Assembly: GCA_016932015.1 (NCBI GenBank)
Contig: JAFGDQ010000094.1
Location: 1 to 64,000 of the forward strand
Length of the DNA stretch: 64,000 bases
Source of the DNA: Spirochaetota bacterium
Lineage (GTDB): Bacteria > Spirochaetota > UBA4802 > JAFGDQ01
Direction: 5' to 3'
The translations under genes were made by a program, and so were the position numbers. How positions within the stretch are numbered: position 1 is the stretch's first letter; the number at the start of each line of letters is the position of its first letter. The notes below the pieces were generated by a model. The model was given only the letters and a program-made list of their open reading frames with translations, was not told the DNA's origin and made no database searches. Shown one piece after another: positions 55,116-64,000 of the stretch.

Positions 55116-55568
55116 ATGTTTCAAAAGGCTGCCTTGTCTATATTCTGCTTTCTTATGACAGGTTATTACACAATTGCCGGTAACAATGACAGTACAACAG
55201 AAATTCATCGGTTAACGGAATTGAATAAACTCTGTAAAGACTGTCATAAAAAAACAGATATCCATGTTACAGTTGACAATCCCCCGGATGCATGCGCTTT
55301 TCTGTGTATATCATGTCACGGAGAGATCGGCAACCACCATTCAATTAATATTAAAATGAATGAGAAACTTCCTGATTCAATAAATCTTACCTCAAAAAAA
55401 AGACTGACATGCCGGACCTGCCACAACATTACTTTGAAAAGATACGGCGACAAATCATGGAAAGCTGAAAGCATGTTTGAAAAAATTTTTAAAAGCAAAG
55501 ACAAATATAAAACATATTTTCTAATTAAAAATAACAGCAACGGGCAGTTATGCAAGACTTGCCATTAA
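55116..55568 (+). CDS. Periplasmic tetrahaem c-type cytochrome
   Basis: 150 residues with an N-terminal signal peptide. Four CxxCH haem-binding motifs: CKDCH (40-44), CISCH (64-68), CRTCH (99-103) and CKTCH (146-150), the last ending exactly at the C-terminus. Further histidines (31, 50, 74, 75) can serve as distal ligands. I start at the ATG (55116) with GGAG 8 nt upstream; the in-frame GTG at 55107 overlaps that site. Expected to carry electrons in the periplasm. Small multihaem cytochromes like this are found in nitrite, metal and other respiratory chains; no reductase catalytic subunit is nearby. Confidence 0.92.
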   Translation: MFQKAALSIFCFLMTGYYTIAGNNDSTTEIHRLTELNKLCKDCHKKTDIHVTVDNPPDACAFLCISCHGEIGNHHSINIKMNEKLPDSINLTSKKRLTCRTCHNITLKRYGDKSWKAESMFEKIFKSKDKYKTYFLIKNNSNGQLCKTCH

Positions 55569-55583
55569 GGAGGTAAATAAATC

Positions 55584-56132
55584 ATGGAAAATAAAAGAAG
55601 GCATATAATTTTAATCAACAAAAGCTTTCAATTCAGATTAATCATAAAATTTATTATTGTAAACATTATAATTCTTATACTGTTCAGCATATTTTTATAC
55701 CTTTTTTTAAATAGTGAAGTTGAATCAAATCTTCAGTCTGCGCATGTAACATATAAAAATATTAAAGATATGCTGTTCCCGATAATTCTGACCTTATCGA
55801 TTCTGAACATAATTATTTCATCAATACTCATCAGTATTTTTGTTCTATATGCCTCACATAAAGTCGCCGGGCCTTTATACAGGTTTAACGAAGCACTGAA
55901 ATCAATTCTTAACCGAAACCTCCATCCTGTCACGTCTATAAGGGAAGGTGACCAGCTGTTTGAATGCTCAACTAATTTAAAACTTGTTTCCCACGTATTC
56001 TCTGACGATATTTCGGATATCAAAAAACATGTTCATGGTTTAAAAGCCCTGATCAAAAAAAATGTGAACAGTGATGATCTTCTGAAAAAAATCGAGGAAC
56101 TGGAAAATATTACCAATCAGTATAAAATATAG
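55584..56132 (+). CDS. Two-helix membrane protein with HAMP domain, no output domain
   Basis: 182 residues. Two hydrophobic helices (about 22-45 and 65-88) flank a short periplasmic loop and are followed by 'SHKVAGPLYRFNEALKSILNRNLHP' and 'REGDQLFECSTNLKLVS', a clear HAMP motif. The C-terminus is a coiled helix without kinase, cyclase or chemotaxis domain. Such stand-alone HAMP proteins frequently accompany multihaem cytochrome genes in anaerobes; here it follows the cytochrome by 15 nt with a strong AAGGAGG. Possibly a membrane anchor or sensor for the cytochrome. Confidence 0.85.
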   Translation: MENKRRHIILINKSFQFRLIIKFIIVNIIILILFSIFLYLFLNSEVESNLQSAHVTYKNIKDMLFPIILTLSILNIIISSILISIFVLYASHKVAGPLYRFNEALKSILNRNLHPVTSIREGDQLFECSTNLKLVSHVFSDDISDIKKHVHGLKALIKKNVNSDDLLKKIEELENITNQYKI

Positions 56133-56155
56133 AAACAGACAGTTTTTTAAAAAAC

Positions 56156-56189
56156 AGGCCGCCGGAAACCCCGACGGCCTTAATATTTT
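56156..56189 (+). terminator. Probable terminator after the HAMP gene
   Basis: AGGCCG/CGGCCT stem with a 13-nt loop and a TTAATATTTT tail, 23 nt past the stop. Confidence 0.55.
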
Positions 56190-56508
56190 ATGAGGATATT
56201 CGAAAAGATTTCCATCGAAAACGATGATACTGCTGAATCATCCGCGAATTTTTCCCCAGCCATAACATATCAGTGTCGGGCGTATCCCAATATTTCCGGA
56301 ATAATATTATTAGCAGCCGCAGGCTGAAGTAATTTCTCAGGAAATAATACAGCTTATCATTTCCTTCATATTGCGATAATTATATTATAACAGAAGAAGA
56401 GGATATTGCAAGAAAATATTCATTAGTAAACAGATTCCATGCCTCTCTTAAGCATTATAATCCAGGGTTAACGAATTACAGAAGCATGGTAAAAATAAAG
56501 AAGAAAAA
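56190..56508. other. Intergenic region downstream of moaA
   Basis: About 320 nt between convergent genes. No RNA gene or strong hairpin is seen. One plus-strand frame stays open for about 60 codons but has no start codon or ribosome site. Confidence 0.4.
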
Positions 56509-57543
56509 TCATCCGCCGATTTTGGACATTGTACGGTTTTTTGTTATGGAAGAGCATACATTTCCGGAATAAATATCGCATTCAAAATTATGCTTTTTCG
56601 GCTTTTCAAGGACAGCCTGTTTAATTATTTTTTCTACAGCTTCATCTCCCATGTCCATCCGGTACGGAGTTTTTAGATCATACTCGGTATCTGAATGCAG
56701 GCAGGTTCGAAGAAAACCGTCACAGGTTAAACGCAGTCTGTTACATTGAGAACAGAAGCAGTGAGTCATGGGAGGAATTATGCCGATTTTAATCTTATTA
56801 TTTCTGTATATTAAATCATACATAACTGCTACTCTTGTATCCTCTTTATTATTGCGTTCTATCCTGCCGATTTTCTCAAGCGCAGCAGTCAAGTCATCAC
56901 TGTTCAATTCTTTCTGATTATCAAGGTGAGGGAAAGGCATCTTTTCAATAAAGCGGAGAGTAACATTTCTGTTTTTAAAATATTCTATAAAATCATTCAA
57001 TTCCTTTAAAATATCATGGTGTAAAACACTGTTGATCTTTACATCAAAAAAATCCATCTCAAGAGTCTTTTCAATATTTGAGATAACTCTGTCAAAATAA
57101 TCTCTTCTGGCAATCTGCAGGAATCCCTGTCTTGACATACTGTCAAGACTGATATTCAGTTTCCTGACATTAAGTCTTTTAAGATCATCCAGTACCTCAT
57201 CAAGCAGAATTCCGTTTGTTGTAATACATAATTCAATATCCGGATGCTTGTCACGGGTGCCTGTAAGAATATCGGTAAATCCTTTTCTTAAAAGAGGTTC
57301 TCCTCCCGTAAAACGAACTTTTCTGACACCGAGGTTCGCGAAAATATCTATAAAATAAATAAATTCCTCATTACGCAGCACTTCGTCATGCTTAAGGAAT
57401 TCAACTCCTTCAGCAGGCATACAGTAATTACATCGCAAATTACATTTATCTGTAATGGACACCCTGAGGTAGTCCAGTTTTCTTGCAAATCCGTCAGTTA
57501 ACGGTGCTATTTTCCTGAATTTATTTATATTTAAATTCTCCAT
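56509..57543 (-). CDS. moaA: GTP 3',8-cyclase MoaA
   Basis: Radical SAM enzyme that begins molybdopterin biosynthesis; 344 residues. The SAM cluster is CNLRCNYC (Cys34, 38, 41), the C-terminal GTP-binding cluster is in 'CSQCNRLRLTCDGFLRTC', and the required C-terminal Gly-Gly is present ('SKIGG'). ATG 57543 has AGAGG 6 nt upstream; the longer frame has no family match. moaC, encoding the next enzyme, lies about 6.3 kb away at the window edge. Confidence 0.96.
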   Translation of the reverse strand: MENLNINKFRKIAPLTDGFARKLDYLRVSITDKCNLRCNYCMPAEGVEFLKHDEVLRNEEFIYFIDIFANLGVRKVRFTGGEPLLRKGFTDILTGTRDKHPDIELCITTNGILLDEVLDDLKRLNVRKLNISLDSMSRQGFLQIARRDYFDRVISNIEKTLEMDFFDVKINSVLHHDILKELNDFIEYFKNRNVTLRFIEKMPFPHLDNQKELNSDDLTAALEKIGRIERNNKEDTRVAVMYDLIYRNNKIKIGIIPPMTHCFCSQCNRLRLTCDGFLRTCLHSDTEYDLKTPYRMDMGDEAVEKIIKQAVLEKPKKHNFECDIYSGNVCSSITKNRTMSKIGG

Positions 57544-57667
57544 AAATAACCTCTTTATAATTATAATACATGGAGAGACAACAGCAATTTTAAAATTGAC
57601 AGCATTCTCTAATGGCAAATGCAAAGTACATATTTCTATACTGTATAAAATTTTAATTTCTGTGAAA

Positions 57668-58234
57668 TCACTGCCGAAGAAAAAATATTCCTTCCGGTGT
57701 ATTATCATAATGTGAATCCGGTTTGTTATTACAAAAAAAATAAAAATTCCATTTTATTAATTCATTCTCCGGATTTTTCAGACAGGCGGATGAATACATT
57801 TTGAAAGCATTTTCTCTCTGACGGAGCAATTCATATACTACTCCCTGATTATTCAGAGCAGGTATAAAATCTTTTTTTTCAATCAATGCTTCAGCTAATA
57901 AAAATTCCGCCTTTTCATACATTCCATTATTTATATATTCAACAGCTTTATTGTTTATTTCAGCATGCATTGATATGCCAGATGACCGGATCAAATACCT
58001 GGTATCATAAATACGATTTTTTTTATATCCTGAAAAGTAGCCTTTATTTTCTTTTTTTTGCAGGCTGTACCTTTCCTGAATTCTATTCAACCCCTCATCC
58101 CCTTCTTTCTTATCGGTCCCGGAATCGTTCAAAAATCTGCTATTGATATTTATTGACGAATACGTGCTGCATGAAAACAGAATGAACGAGAATGAAAGAA
58201 ATAAAATACCGGTCATTCCTGAACGAAACAGCAA
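57668..58234 (-). CDS. Small TPR-containing lipoprotein
   Basis: 188 residues from a TTG start with AGGT 8 nt upstream; an ATG six codons later is possible. The signal ends in a lipobox-like 'FILFSC'. The second half has two TPR-like units ('EYINNGMYEKAEFLLAEALIE' near residue 100, then 'PALNNQGVVYELLRQRENAFKMY'). Probably a periplasmic scaffolding or assembly lipoprotein; not recognised further. Upstream of moaA on the same strand but with a 125-nt gap, so not clearly cotranscribed. Confidence 0.7.
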   Translation of the reverse strand: MLFRSGMTGILFLSFSFILFSCSTYSSININSRFLNDSGTDKKEGDEGLNRIQERYSLQKKENKGYFSGYKKNRIYDTRYLIRSSGISMHAEINNKAVEYINNGMYEKAEFLLAEALIEKKDFIPALNNQGVVYELLRQRENAFKMYSSACLKNPENELIKWNFYFFCNNKPDSHYDNTPEGIFFLRQ

Positions 58235-58439
58235 TATAATTACCTGCCTGGATGAAATTAATAACCTATTTTTTAACAGAATTCCATTTGGTCAATTACA
58301 ATTTCCATGAATAAATAATCATTGACTTATGAATTATGACTTGTTTTTTATTTCATTTTAAGAAATAATAGCAAATCATCGTGCCGGCAATATTTTTGCC
58401 GGCTGCTTATTTTATTTTTCAACAGGAGTTTTCATCAAC

Positions 58440-60422
58440 ATGATATACAAAAAAGCTGTCACCTTCTTTGTCGTAACTTTACTGCTTTTTGGATGTGTAA
58501 AAAAAACCAACGGCCTCAGGCTGGATGATATTGAGACGCTGACTATTATCTATTTGTCCAGACATGTACAATATAATAAATTCACAGATGAAATATCCGA
58601 AAGAACACTGGATAACTTTCTGAATCAGCTGGATCCGGGGAAATACTATTTCTATAAAAGTGATACCGATGAATTTATGAAACATAAAGACAAGATAGAC
58701 GATTATGTCAGAGAAAAAAATTTTTCAATAATTTTCCAGGTACAGGAAAGATATAAAAGCAGATTCCAGGAAAGCCTGAAAATAATTGATGAACTTCTTA
58801 ATAAAGAATTTAATTTCGATAAAGACGAAAGCATAATAATCGACAGAGGGAAAATTGACTACGCAGCAGACCGGAATGAAATGAAAGAACGCTGGAGAAA
58901 GAATGTAAAACTCCAGCTGCTGAACCAGATTTCATCTGGAAACGATATCAATGATGCGAAGAAAAAACTGACAAAAAAATACAAGCTGCTGAAAAAGAGA
59001 ATTGAAGAAATTGATACGGACAAAATGATGGCAATTTTTGTTAATTCGTTTACTACCGCTCTTGACCCTCATTCCAATTATCTGACGCAGGAAGAGCATG
59101 AAGACTTTCAGATATCCACAAATCTTAAACTCGAAGGAATAGGCGTTCTCCTGAGAGAAGAAGACGGATTTATTATTGTTGAGCGCATAATCCCGGGCGG
59201 GCCGTCATCAAAACTTCCAAAAGAACTGCAGCTTATGCCTGGCGATAAAATTGTAGCAGTAGCTCAGGATGAAGAGGAGCCTGTTGATGTCATAGATATG
59301 GCACTCAGGGATGTTGTTAAATTAATCCGCGGGAAACAGGGTACAATAGTTAAATTGACAATCTTGCGTGAGGTAGATGAAAGCAACAGCATACCGAGAT
59401 TTGTTACTCCCATAACCAGAGAGGAAATAACCCTGGAAGACAAAGCGGCACGTTCGGAAGTCCATCCGGTAAGAAGAAAAAATTCCGAAATGAAAATCGG
59501 ATATATCCGCCTTCCCTCTTTCTATATGGACTTTGACGGTGTGAACATGAACAGGTCTGACGCGAAAATGTCTTCAAAGGACATGATCGTTGAAATCAAC
59601 AAACTTAAATCTCAGAATATAAACGGAATGATCATTGACCTGCGCGGAAATCCGGGCGGAGCGCTTACTGAAGCAGTTGAGATAGCAGGCATGTTCATTG
59701 ACAAAGGCCCTATCGTTCAAATACTGATGGGAAAAAACAGTGTTGACGTTCAGGAGGACAGAAATCCGGGTGTGCATTACGACGGACCTGTTGTATTGCT
59801 TGTTGATAAATTCAGCGCCAGTGCTTCGGAAATATTTGCAGGAGCAATAAAAGATTACAAAAGGGGCCTTGTTATAGGCCCGACAAATACTTTCGGGAAA
59901 GGTTCTGTTCAGACATATAATGTACTTCGCGGGGGAAATGGAGCTATGAAAATAACATCAGCTCTTTTTTATCAGCCGGGCGGAGAATCCAATCAGCTTA
60001 ACGGGGTTGAACCAGACATTACGGTTCCTGACATAAGCTCAATCTGGGATATCGGTGAAGACAAATTAAGATACCCTCTGAAATGGGAAATGATAGAAAA
60101 AGCAAAATTTTCCCAATACAATAAATACTTAAACACCGCAATGCTGAACAGTTTAAAGGAACAGTCAACAAAAAGAATTGCTAAAGATGAAAAATTTACA
60201 AAGCTGATCGTAAAAATTGATTCATTAAAGGAGAAAAGAAATAAAAAGACAATATCACTGAAAGAGGAAGCGAAAATCGAAACACAGGAAATAAAAAATA
60301 TGGAGGAGAAAGAACGCCAGTATCTTGACGACAACATTTTAATTGATACTGAAAATGATCTCTTTCTCAGGGAAGCTTTTGATATAACTTATGATTATAT
60401 TAAAATGATGAACAAAAAATAA
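58440..60422 (+). CDS. prc: C-terminal processing protease (tail-specific protease Prc, S41A)
   Basis: 660-residue periplasmic protease. The lipobox 'LLLFGC' suggests a lipoprotein form. A PDZ domain begins at 'KLEGIGVLLREEDGFIIVERII' (about 235), and the peptidase domain carries the nucleophilic serine in 'KFSASASEIFAGA' and the general-base lysine in 'TFGKGSVQ'. The long helical N- and C-terminal extensions match the E. coli Prc type rather than short CtpA. Degrades or trims misfolded and cell-wall hydrolase proteins in the periplasm. Followed by the glycosyltransferase gene after 34 nt. Confidence 0.94.
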   Translation: MIYKKAVTFFVVTLLLFGCVKKTNGLRLDDIETLTIIYLSRHVQYNKFTDEISERTLDNFLNQLDPGKYYFYKSDTDEFMKHKDKIDDYVREKNFSIIFQVQERYKSRFQESLKIIDELLNKEFNFDKDESIIIDRGKIDYAADRNEMKERWRKNVKLQLLNQISSGNDINDAKKKLTKKYKLLKKRIEEIDTDKMMAIFVNSFTTALDPHSNYLTQEEHEDFQISTNLKLEGIGVLLREEDGFIIVERIIPGGPSSKLPKELQLMPGDKIVAVAQDEEEPVDVIDMALRDVVKLIRGKQGTIVKLTILREVDESNSIPRFVTPITREEITLEDKAARSEVHPVRRKNSEMKIGYIRLPSFYMDFDGVNMNRSDAKMSSKDMIVEINKLKSQNINGMIIDLRGNPGGALTEAVEIAGMFIDKGPIVQILMGKNSVDVQEDRNPGVHYDGPVVLLVDKFSASASEIFAGAIKDYKRGLVIGPTNTFGKGSVQTYNVLRGGNGAMKITSALFYQPGGESNQLNGVEPDITVPDISSIWDIGEDKLRYPLKWEMIEKAKFSQYNKYLNTAMLNSLKEQSTKRIAKDEKFTKLIVKIDSLKEKRNKKTISLKEEAKIETQEIKNMEEKERQYLDDNILIDTENDLFLREAFDITYDYIKMMNKK

Positions 60423-60456
60423 CTATAATAAATCTAATTTAATCAGACAAAGACAA

Positions 60457-61422
60457 GTGGCAGATAATAAAAAAAATACTAATATATATCTATCGGTTAT
60501 ATTACCGGTTTTTAATGAAGAGGATAATATTCAGCTGCAGTACGCTGACATCAGCGCTGCAGTTAAACCTCTGAAAATTAATTATGAAATTATTTTTGTA
60601 GATGACGGCAGTACAGACAAATCATTTGCAATACTTTCTGGGATTGCGAAAAAAGACAAACATATCAAAATTGTTTCATTCAGAAGAAATTTCGGACAGA
60701 CGGCCGCACTATCTGCAGGTATTGACAATTCAAAAGGTAAAATTGTTATTATCATGGATTCCGACCTGCAGAATGATGCCAGTGATATAAAAGCATTAAT
60801 AAAAAAAATAGAAGAAGGCTATGATGTAGTCAGCGGCTGGAGAAAAGACAGGAAAGATAAATTAATTTCCAGAAAGCTTGTATCAAAAATAGCAAACTGG
60901 ATGATCTCAAAAGTCTGCGGAGTAATGATACACGACCTGGGATCATCACAGGCATACAGGGGAGAAATACTCAGACAGGTTAAGCTGTATGGAGAAATGC
61001 ACAGATTCATACCCATACATGCTTCATGGATCGGCGCGAAAATTACAGAGATTCCGGTTAAGCATCATCCCAGAAAATTCGGCAAATCCAAATACGGCCT
61101 GATCAGAACATTTAAGGTTCTTCTCGATCTTCTTACTATTAAGTTTCTCGGCCGGTACTCAACAAAGCCTATTTACGTATTCGGCGGTATTGGATTTATT
61201 ATGATTTTCATGGCAGGTTTAAGCGGCCTTGCAGTGATTCTTATGAAATTATTACTGCATCAGTCAATGATACGTAATCCGCTGCTGCTTTTAACTGTTC
61301 TGCTGATAATGCTGAGCGTGATGTTTTTACTGCTGGGAATTCTTGCAGAATTACTTATAAGAATTTACCATGAGACAAGGCAGGAGAAACAGTATAAAGT
61401 CAGGGAAATGGTAAACTTTTAA
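60457..61422 (+). CDS. GT2 glycosyltransferase, polyprenyl-phosphate sugar synthase-like (GtrB/DPM1)
   Basis: 321 residues, GTG start without a strong ribosome site. The GT-A domain has 'SVILPVFNEEDNIQLQYADI' at about 12-31, the metal-binding 'MDSDLQNDASDI', and two C-terminal membrane helices (about 240-265 and 275-305). This is the architecture of GtrB/ArnC-like enzymes that load a sugar onto undecaprenyl phosphate at the cytoplasmic face of the inner membrane. The sugar and the acceptor pathway cannot be told. Likely cotranscribed with prc. Confidence 0.9.
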   Translation: MADNKKNTNIYLSVILPVFNEEDNIQLQYADISAAVKPLKINYEIIFVDDGSTDKSFAILSGIAKKDKHIKIVSFRRNFGQTAALSAGIDNSKGKIVIIMDSDLQNDASDIKALIKKIEEGYDVVSGWRKDRKDKLISRKLVSKIANWMISKVCGVMIHDLGSSQAYRGEILRQVKLYGEMHRFIPIHASWIGAKITEIPVKHHPRKFGKSKYGLIRTFKVLLDLLTIKFLGRYSTKPIYVFGGIGFIMIFMAGLSGLAVILMKLLLHQSMIRNPLLLLTVLLIMLSVMFLLLGILAELLIRIYHETRQEKQYKVREMVNF

Positions 61423-61446
61423 TTCGCATTCTTAATTTTCAATCAA

Positions 61447-61480
61447 CAAAAAAAGGAACGCAGTTTTGCGTCCCTTTTTT
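61447..61480. terminator. Bidirectional terminator between the glycosyltransferase and groEL
   Basis: AAAAAGGAACGCA pairs with TGCGTCCCTTTTT (one A-C mismatch) around GTTT; T tracts occur in both directions. Confidence 0.8.
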
Positions 61481-61521
61481 CTGTTTAAAAATTTATTCAG
61501 TGATATAATGTAACCGGTTGA

Positions 61522-63165
61522 TTACATCATACCCGGCATTCCGCCGCCCATGCCGCCCATTCCTGGAGGCATACCGCCTGCTTCTTTTTCGGGTTTGTCT
61601 GTAATAAGTACTTCGGTTGTTAAGAGCATTCCTGCTATTGATGAAGCATTCTGTAAAGCTGATCTTACAACTTTAGCCGGGTCGATAATACCGGCTTTCA
61701 TCATGTCTTCCCATTCCAGAGTGGAAGCATTAAAACCGACTCCCGGCTTCTCATTTCTTGCTTTTTCAACAACTACTGAACCTTCAACACCTGCATTATT
61801 TGCAATCTGTCTCATTGGAGCCTGAATAGCTCTGATAATGATATCAGCTCCGATCTTCTCATCGCCTTTAAGCTTGGAAGCCATTTCTTCCATTACCTTT
61901 CCGGTAGAAAGAAGTGTAAGCCCGCCGCCGGGAACAATACCTTCCTCAACAGCTGATCTTGTTGCTGACAAAGCGTCTTCAACTCTTGCTTTCTTTTCTT
62001 TAAGCTCAACCTCAGTTGCAGCTCCAACATTGATAACTGCTACACCGCCTGCAAGCTTGGCAAGTCTTTCCTGAAGTTTTTCTTTATCATAATCGGAAGT
62101 AGTATCTTCAATCTGCTTCTTGATTGTACTTATTCTTCCCTGGATATCTTTTTCCGAACCGGCACCTTCGATGATTGTTGTGTTTTCCTTATCAACAACA
62201 ATTCTCTTTGCAGTTCCAAGCATATCAAGAGTTGTATTTTCAAGTTTCAGTCCGAGGTCTTCTGAAATAACCTGGCCCTTTGTAAGGATTGCTATATCTT
62301 CAAGCATTGCTTTTCTTCTGTCACCGAAACCCGGAGCTTTAACGGCAACGCAAACGATTGTTTTTCTTAAAGTGTTAACTACTATTGTAGCAAGAGCTTC
62401 ACCTTCAAGATCTTCTGCAATCAGAAGAAGAGGTTTGCCGGCCTGTGCAACTTTTTCAAGAACAGGAAGCAGATCTTTCATTGAAGAAATTTTCTTCTCA
62501 TTGATCAGAATATACGCGTCTTCAAGAACAGCTTCCATTGACTCGGCATTGGTCACCATGTAAGGCGAAATATAGCCTCTGTCGAACTGCATACCTTCTA
62601 CAACTTCAAGATGTGTTTCAATGGATTTTGCTTCTTCAACAGTAATAACACCGTCTCTTCCTACTTTTTCCATAGCTTCAGCAATAAGCTCGCCAATTTC
62701 GGAATCATTGTTGGCGGAAATGGAAGCAACCTGTGCTATTTCTTTTTTATCATTGATTTCCCTGGATGTAGTTGCAATGCTTTTAACTGCCTCAGCAACC
62801 GCTTTGTCCATTCCTCTTTTAATGCTCATTGGATTAGCGCCTGAAGTAACGCTTTTTAATCCTTCTTTAAAAATCTCAGCTGCGAGTATTGTTGCTGTTG
62901 TAGTACCGTCACCTGCAACATCATTTGTCTTGGTCGAAACTTCTTTGACCATCTGTGCTCCCATATTCTCGAATGGATCTTCGAGTTCAATTTCCTTGGC
63001 AACAGTAACTCCGTCTTTAGTAACTGTAGGAGCGCCAAATTTTTTATCGATTACGACATTTCTTCCTCTGGGGCCGAGTGTAACGATAACAGCGTCACTG
63101 AGCTTTTTGACCCCTTCCTGTATTGACCTTCTGGCCTCATCACTATATTGTAACAACTTTGGCAT
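61522..63165 (-). CDS. groEL: Chaperonin GroEL
   Basis: 547 residues, full length, with '[10 protein letters not shown]' ATP-binding, 'GGGL' hinge region and the C-terminal Gly-Met-rich tail ([18 protein letters not shown]). Forms the 14-mer folding chamber with GroES. Second gene of the groESL operon, 23 nt past groES, and controlled by the CIRCE operator upstream. Ends before a bidirectional terminator. Confidence 0.98.
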   Translation of the reverse strand: MPKLLQYSDEARRSIQEGVKKLSDAVIVTLGPRGRNVVIDKKFGAPTVTKDGVTVAKEIELEDPFENMGAQMVKEVSTKTNDVAGDGTTTATILAAEIFKEGLKSVTSGANPMSIKRGMDKAVAEAVKSIATTSREINDKKEIAQVASISANNDSEIGELIAEAMEKVGRDGVITVEEAKSIETHLEVVEGMQFDRGYISPYMVTNAESMEAVLEDAYILINEKKISSMKDLLPVLEKVAQAGKPLLLIAEDLEGEALATIVVNTLRKTIVCVAVKAPGFGDRRKAMLEDIAILTKGQVISEDLGLKLENTTLDMLGTAKRIVVDKENTTIIEGAGSEKDIQGRISTIKKQIEDTTSDYDKEKLQERLAKLAGGVAVINVGAATEVELKEKKARVEDALSATRSAVEEGIVPGGGLTLLSTGKVMEEMASKLKGDEKIGADIIIRAIQAPMRQIANNAGVEGSVVVEKARNEKPGVGFNASTLEWEDMMKAGIIDPAKVVRSALQNASSIAGMLLTTEVLITDKPEKEAGGMPPGMGGMGGGMPGMM

Positions 63166-63188
63166 AATATTACCTTCCTTAAATATTT

Positions 63189-63473
63189 TTATTCAACTAC
63201 TGCTAAAATATCACTTTCTCTAACTATTAAATATTCCGTCCCAGCATGTTTGATTTCTGTGCCGGAATATTTACCATAAAGTACCTTATCACCTACTTTG
63301 ACATCTAATGGAACAAGCTTTCCATCTTCATATCTGCCATTGCCAACTGCAACTACTTTCCCTTCCTGGGGCTTTTCCTTTGCAGTATCCGGAATATAAA
63401 GAGCACCTTGTTTTTGAATATCCTCATCAACTACTTCGATAAGGACGCGATCGCCTAATGGTTTAATAGCCAC
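63189..63473 (-). CDS. groES: Co-chaperonin GroES
   Basis: 94 residues, canonical length. '[11 protein letters not shown]' and the mobile loop '[12 protein letters not shown]' are present. GTG start with AAGGAGG 6 nt upstream. A 140-nt leader separates it from CIRCE. Confidence 0.97.
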   Translation of the reverse strand: MAIKPLGDRVLIEVVDEDIQKQGALYIPDTAKEKPQEGKVVAVGNGRYEDGKLVPLDVKVGDKVLYGKYSGTEIKHAGTEYLIVRESDILAVVE

Positions 63474-63612
63474 CTTTTTCCTCCTTGTTTTAATAATTAT
63501 TTTATTTATTCTTTCTTAATGTTATTTTAATGTCCGGCATAAGATTACCGGCATAGAAACATATATTTTATATGTACAAAAAATATGAGGTGAAATATTT
63601 GTTTTTCATTCA

Positions 63613-63648
63613 AATTGTTAGCACTCAACAAGACGAGTGCTAACAATT
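63613..63648 (-). promoter_or_regulatory. CIRCE operator (HrcA-binding) of groESL
   Basis: Perfect 14-bp inverted repeat AATTGTTAGCACTC / GAGTGCTAACAATT with an 8-nt spacer. It contains the canonical CIRCE arms (TTAGCACTC/GAGTGCTAA). The usual spacer is 9 nt. HrcA repression with heat induction of groESL is expected. Confidence 0.93.
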
Positions 63649-63801
63649 AATCCTATATAAGTATACCAGATATCACAAATCCGGTTATCTTAAATTATAA
63701 GTAGTTATAAGAGATTACAGGGGTTTATCACAAAATATAACCAAAAATTGCAGGTATAGATTTTTTGCTGTTTTTTTTATTTTTTCAGGATTTTATGATT
63801 A

Positions 63802-64000
63802 TTAACCCGACTTTCCGCCTTTTTTCTCCAGTAATTTAACGTATTCAATTACCATTTCCTTGTCAACAGCTTTGCACATATCATACACAGTAAGAGCTGC
63901 TATAGAAACTGCTGTCAACGCTTCCATTTCCACTCCGGTTTTTCCTTCAAGCCTGACCTCTGACTCAAGAGATACACCGGTCTTGTCATTATTGATATTA
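63802..64000 (-). CDS. moaC: Cyclic pyranopterin monophosphate synthase MoaC, 3' part
   Basis: Only the last 66 codons are inside the window; the gene continues past 64000. The translated end has '[20 protein letters not shown]' followed by 'CKAVDKEM', the MoaC active-site region with the catalytic Asp and Lys. Works directly after MoaA in molybdenum cofactor synthesis. Truncation is due to the window edge, not mutation. Confidence 0.93.
   Translation of the reverse strand, partial: NINNDKTGVSLESEVRLEGKTGVEMEALTAVSIAALTVYDMCKAVDKEMVIEYVKLLEKKGGKSG

Noticed and set aside
56348-56530. Plus-strand frame open for about 60 codons downstream of the HAMP terminator
   Set aside because: No start codon or ribosome site and it runs into the end of moaA on the other strand; possible gene remnant but not supportable.

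Overview
The window looks like chromosomal DNA of an AT-rich, Gram-negative, largely anaerobic bacterium. The envelope evidence is an RND pump, MreBCD/RodA/PBP2, a beta-barrel protein, several lipobox lipoproteins and a periplasmic multihaem cytochrome. The anaerobe evidence is a glycyl radical enzyme with its activase, a second PflA-like radical SAM protein and a ferredoxin. Ig-like (Big_5/SbsA) lipoproteins, a small TPR protein ending in the tail seen on many spirochaete adenylate cyclases, a bactofilin and a short-form alpha-glucan phosphorylase make an uncultured Spirochaetota-like lineage my best guess. No 16S rRNA or other decisive marker is present, so this is inference.

Layout. 0-6.3 kb: RND pump followed by two paralogous Ig-like lipoproteins. 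6.7-13.8 kb: patatin, Bcr/CflA exporter, AmrS-type radical SAM enzyme, bactofilin, TPR protein, polyprenyl diphosphate synthase, STAS protein, ComF, QueC. 13.9-19.6 kb: rod-shape operon mreB-mreC-mreD-mrdA-rodA on the minus strand. 19.7-25.5 kb: two uncharacterised membrane-anchored proteins, KDPG aldolase, a VOC protein, trpF, trpC, a probable exported protein with a non-AUG start, and a ferredoxin. 25.7-32.2 kb: DUF3467 protein, lepA (plus strand), glucan phosphorylase, MFS exporter. tRNA-Gly lies at 32.5 kb.

32.9-47.9 kb is the most distinctive region: a collinear minus-strand cluster. In transcription order it encodes an AraC/GyrI-like regulator, a flavin/FeS enoate-reductase-like enzyme, a TRAP transporter (P-Q-M), a five-gene branched-chain-type ABC importer, a glycyl radical enzyme (GRE) activase and a GRE. 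The GRE, the flavoenzyme and the TRAP binding protein all depart from their family consensus at a functionally important position. I read it as an uptake and catabolic system for an unidentified substrate.

48-50.8 kb: an Rrf2 regulator and a class-C-like serine hydrolase lie between two diverged copies of a palindromic repeat; a 139-bp MITE-like element with perfect 21-bp inverted ends abuts the second copy. 50.8-52.7 kb: HSL-family esterase and an unknown helical protein. tRNA-Asp is at 53.0 kb. 53.2-56.1 kb: astacin-like protease, coiled-coil/beta-barrel protein, tetrahaem cytochrome and a HAMP membrane protein in one run. 56.5-64 kb: moaA, TPR lipoprotein, C-terminal processing protease, a GT2 glycosyltransferase, groEL/groES under a CIRCE operator, and the 3' end of moaC cut by the window edge.
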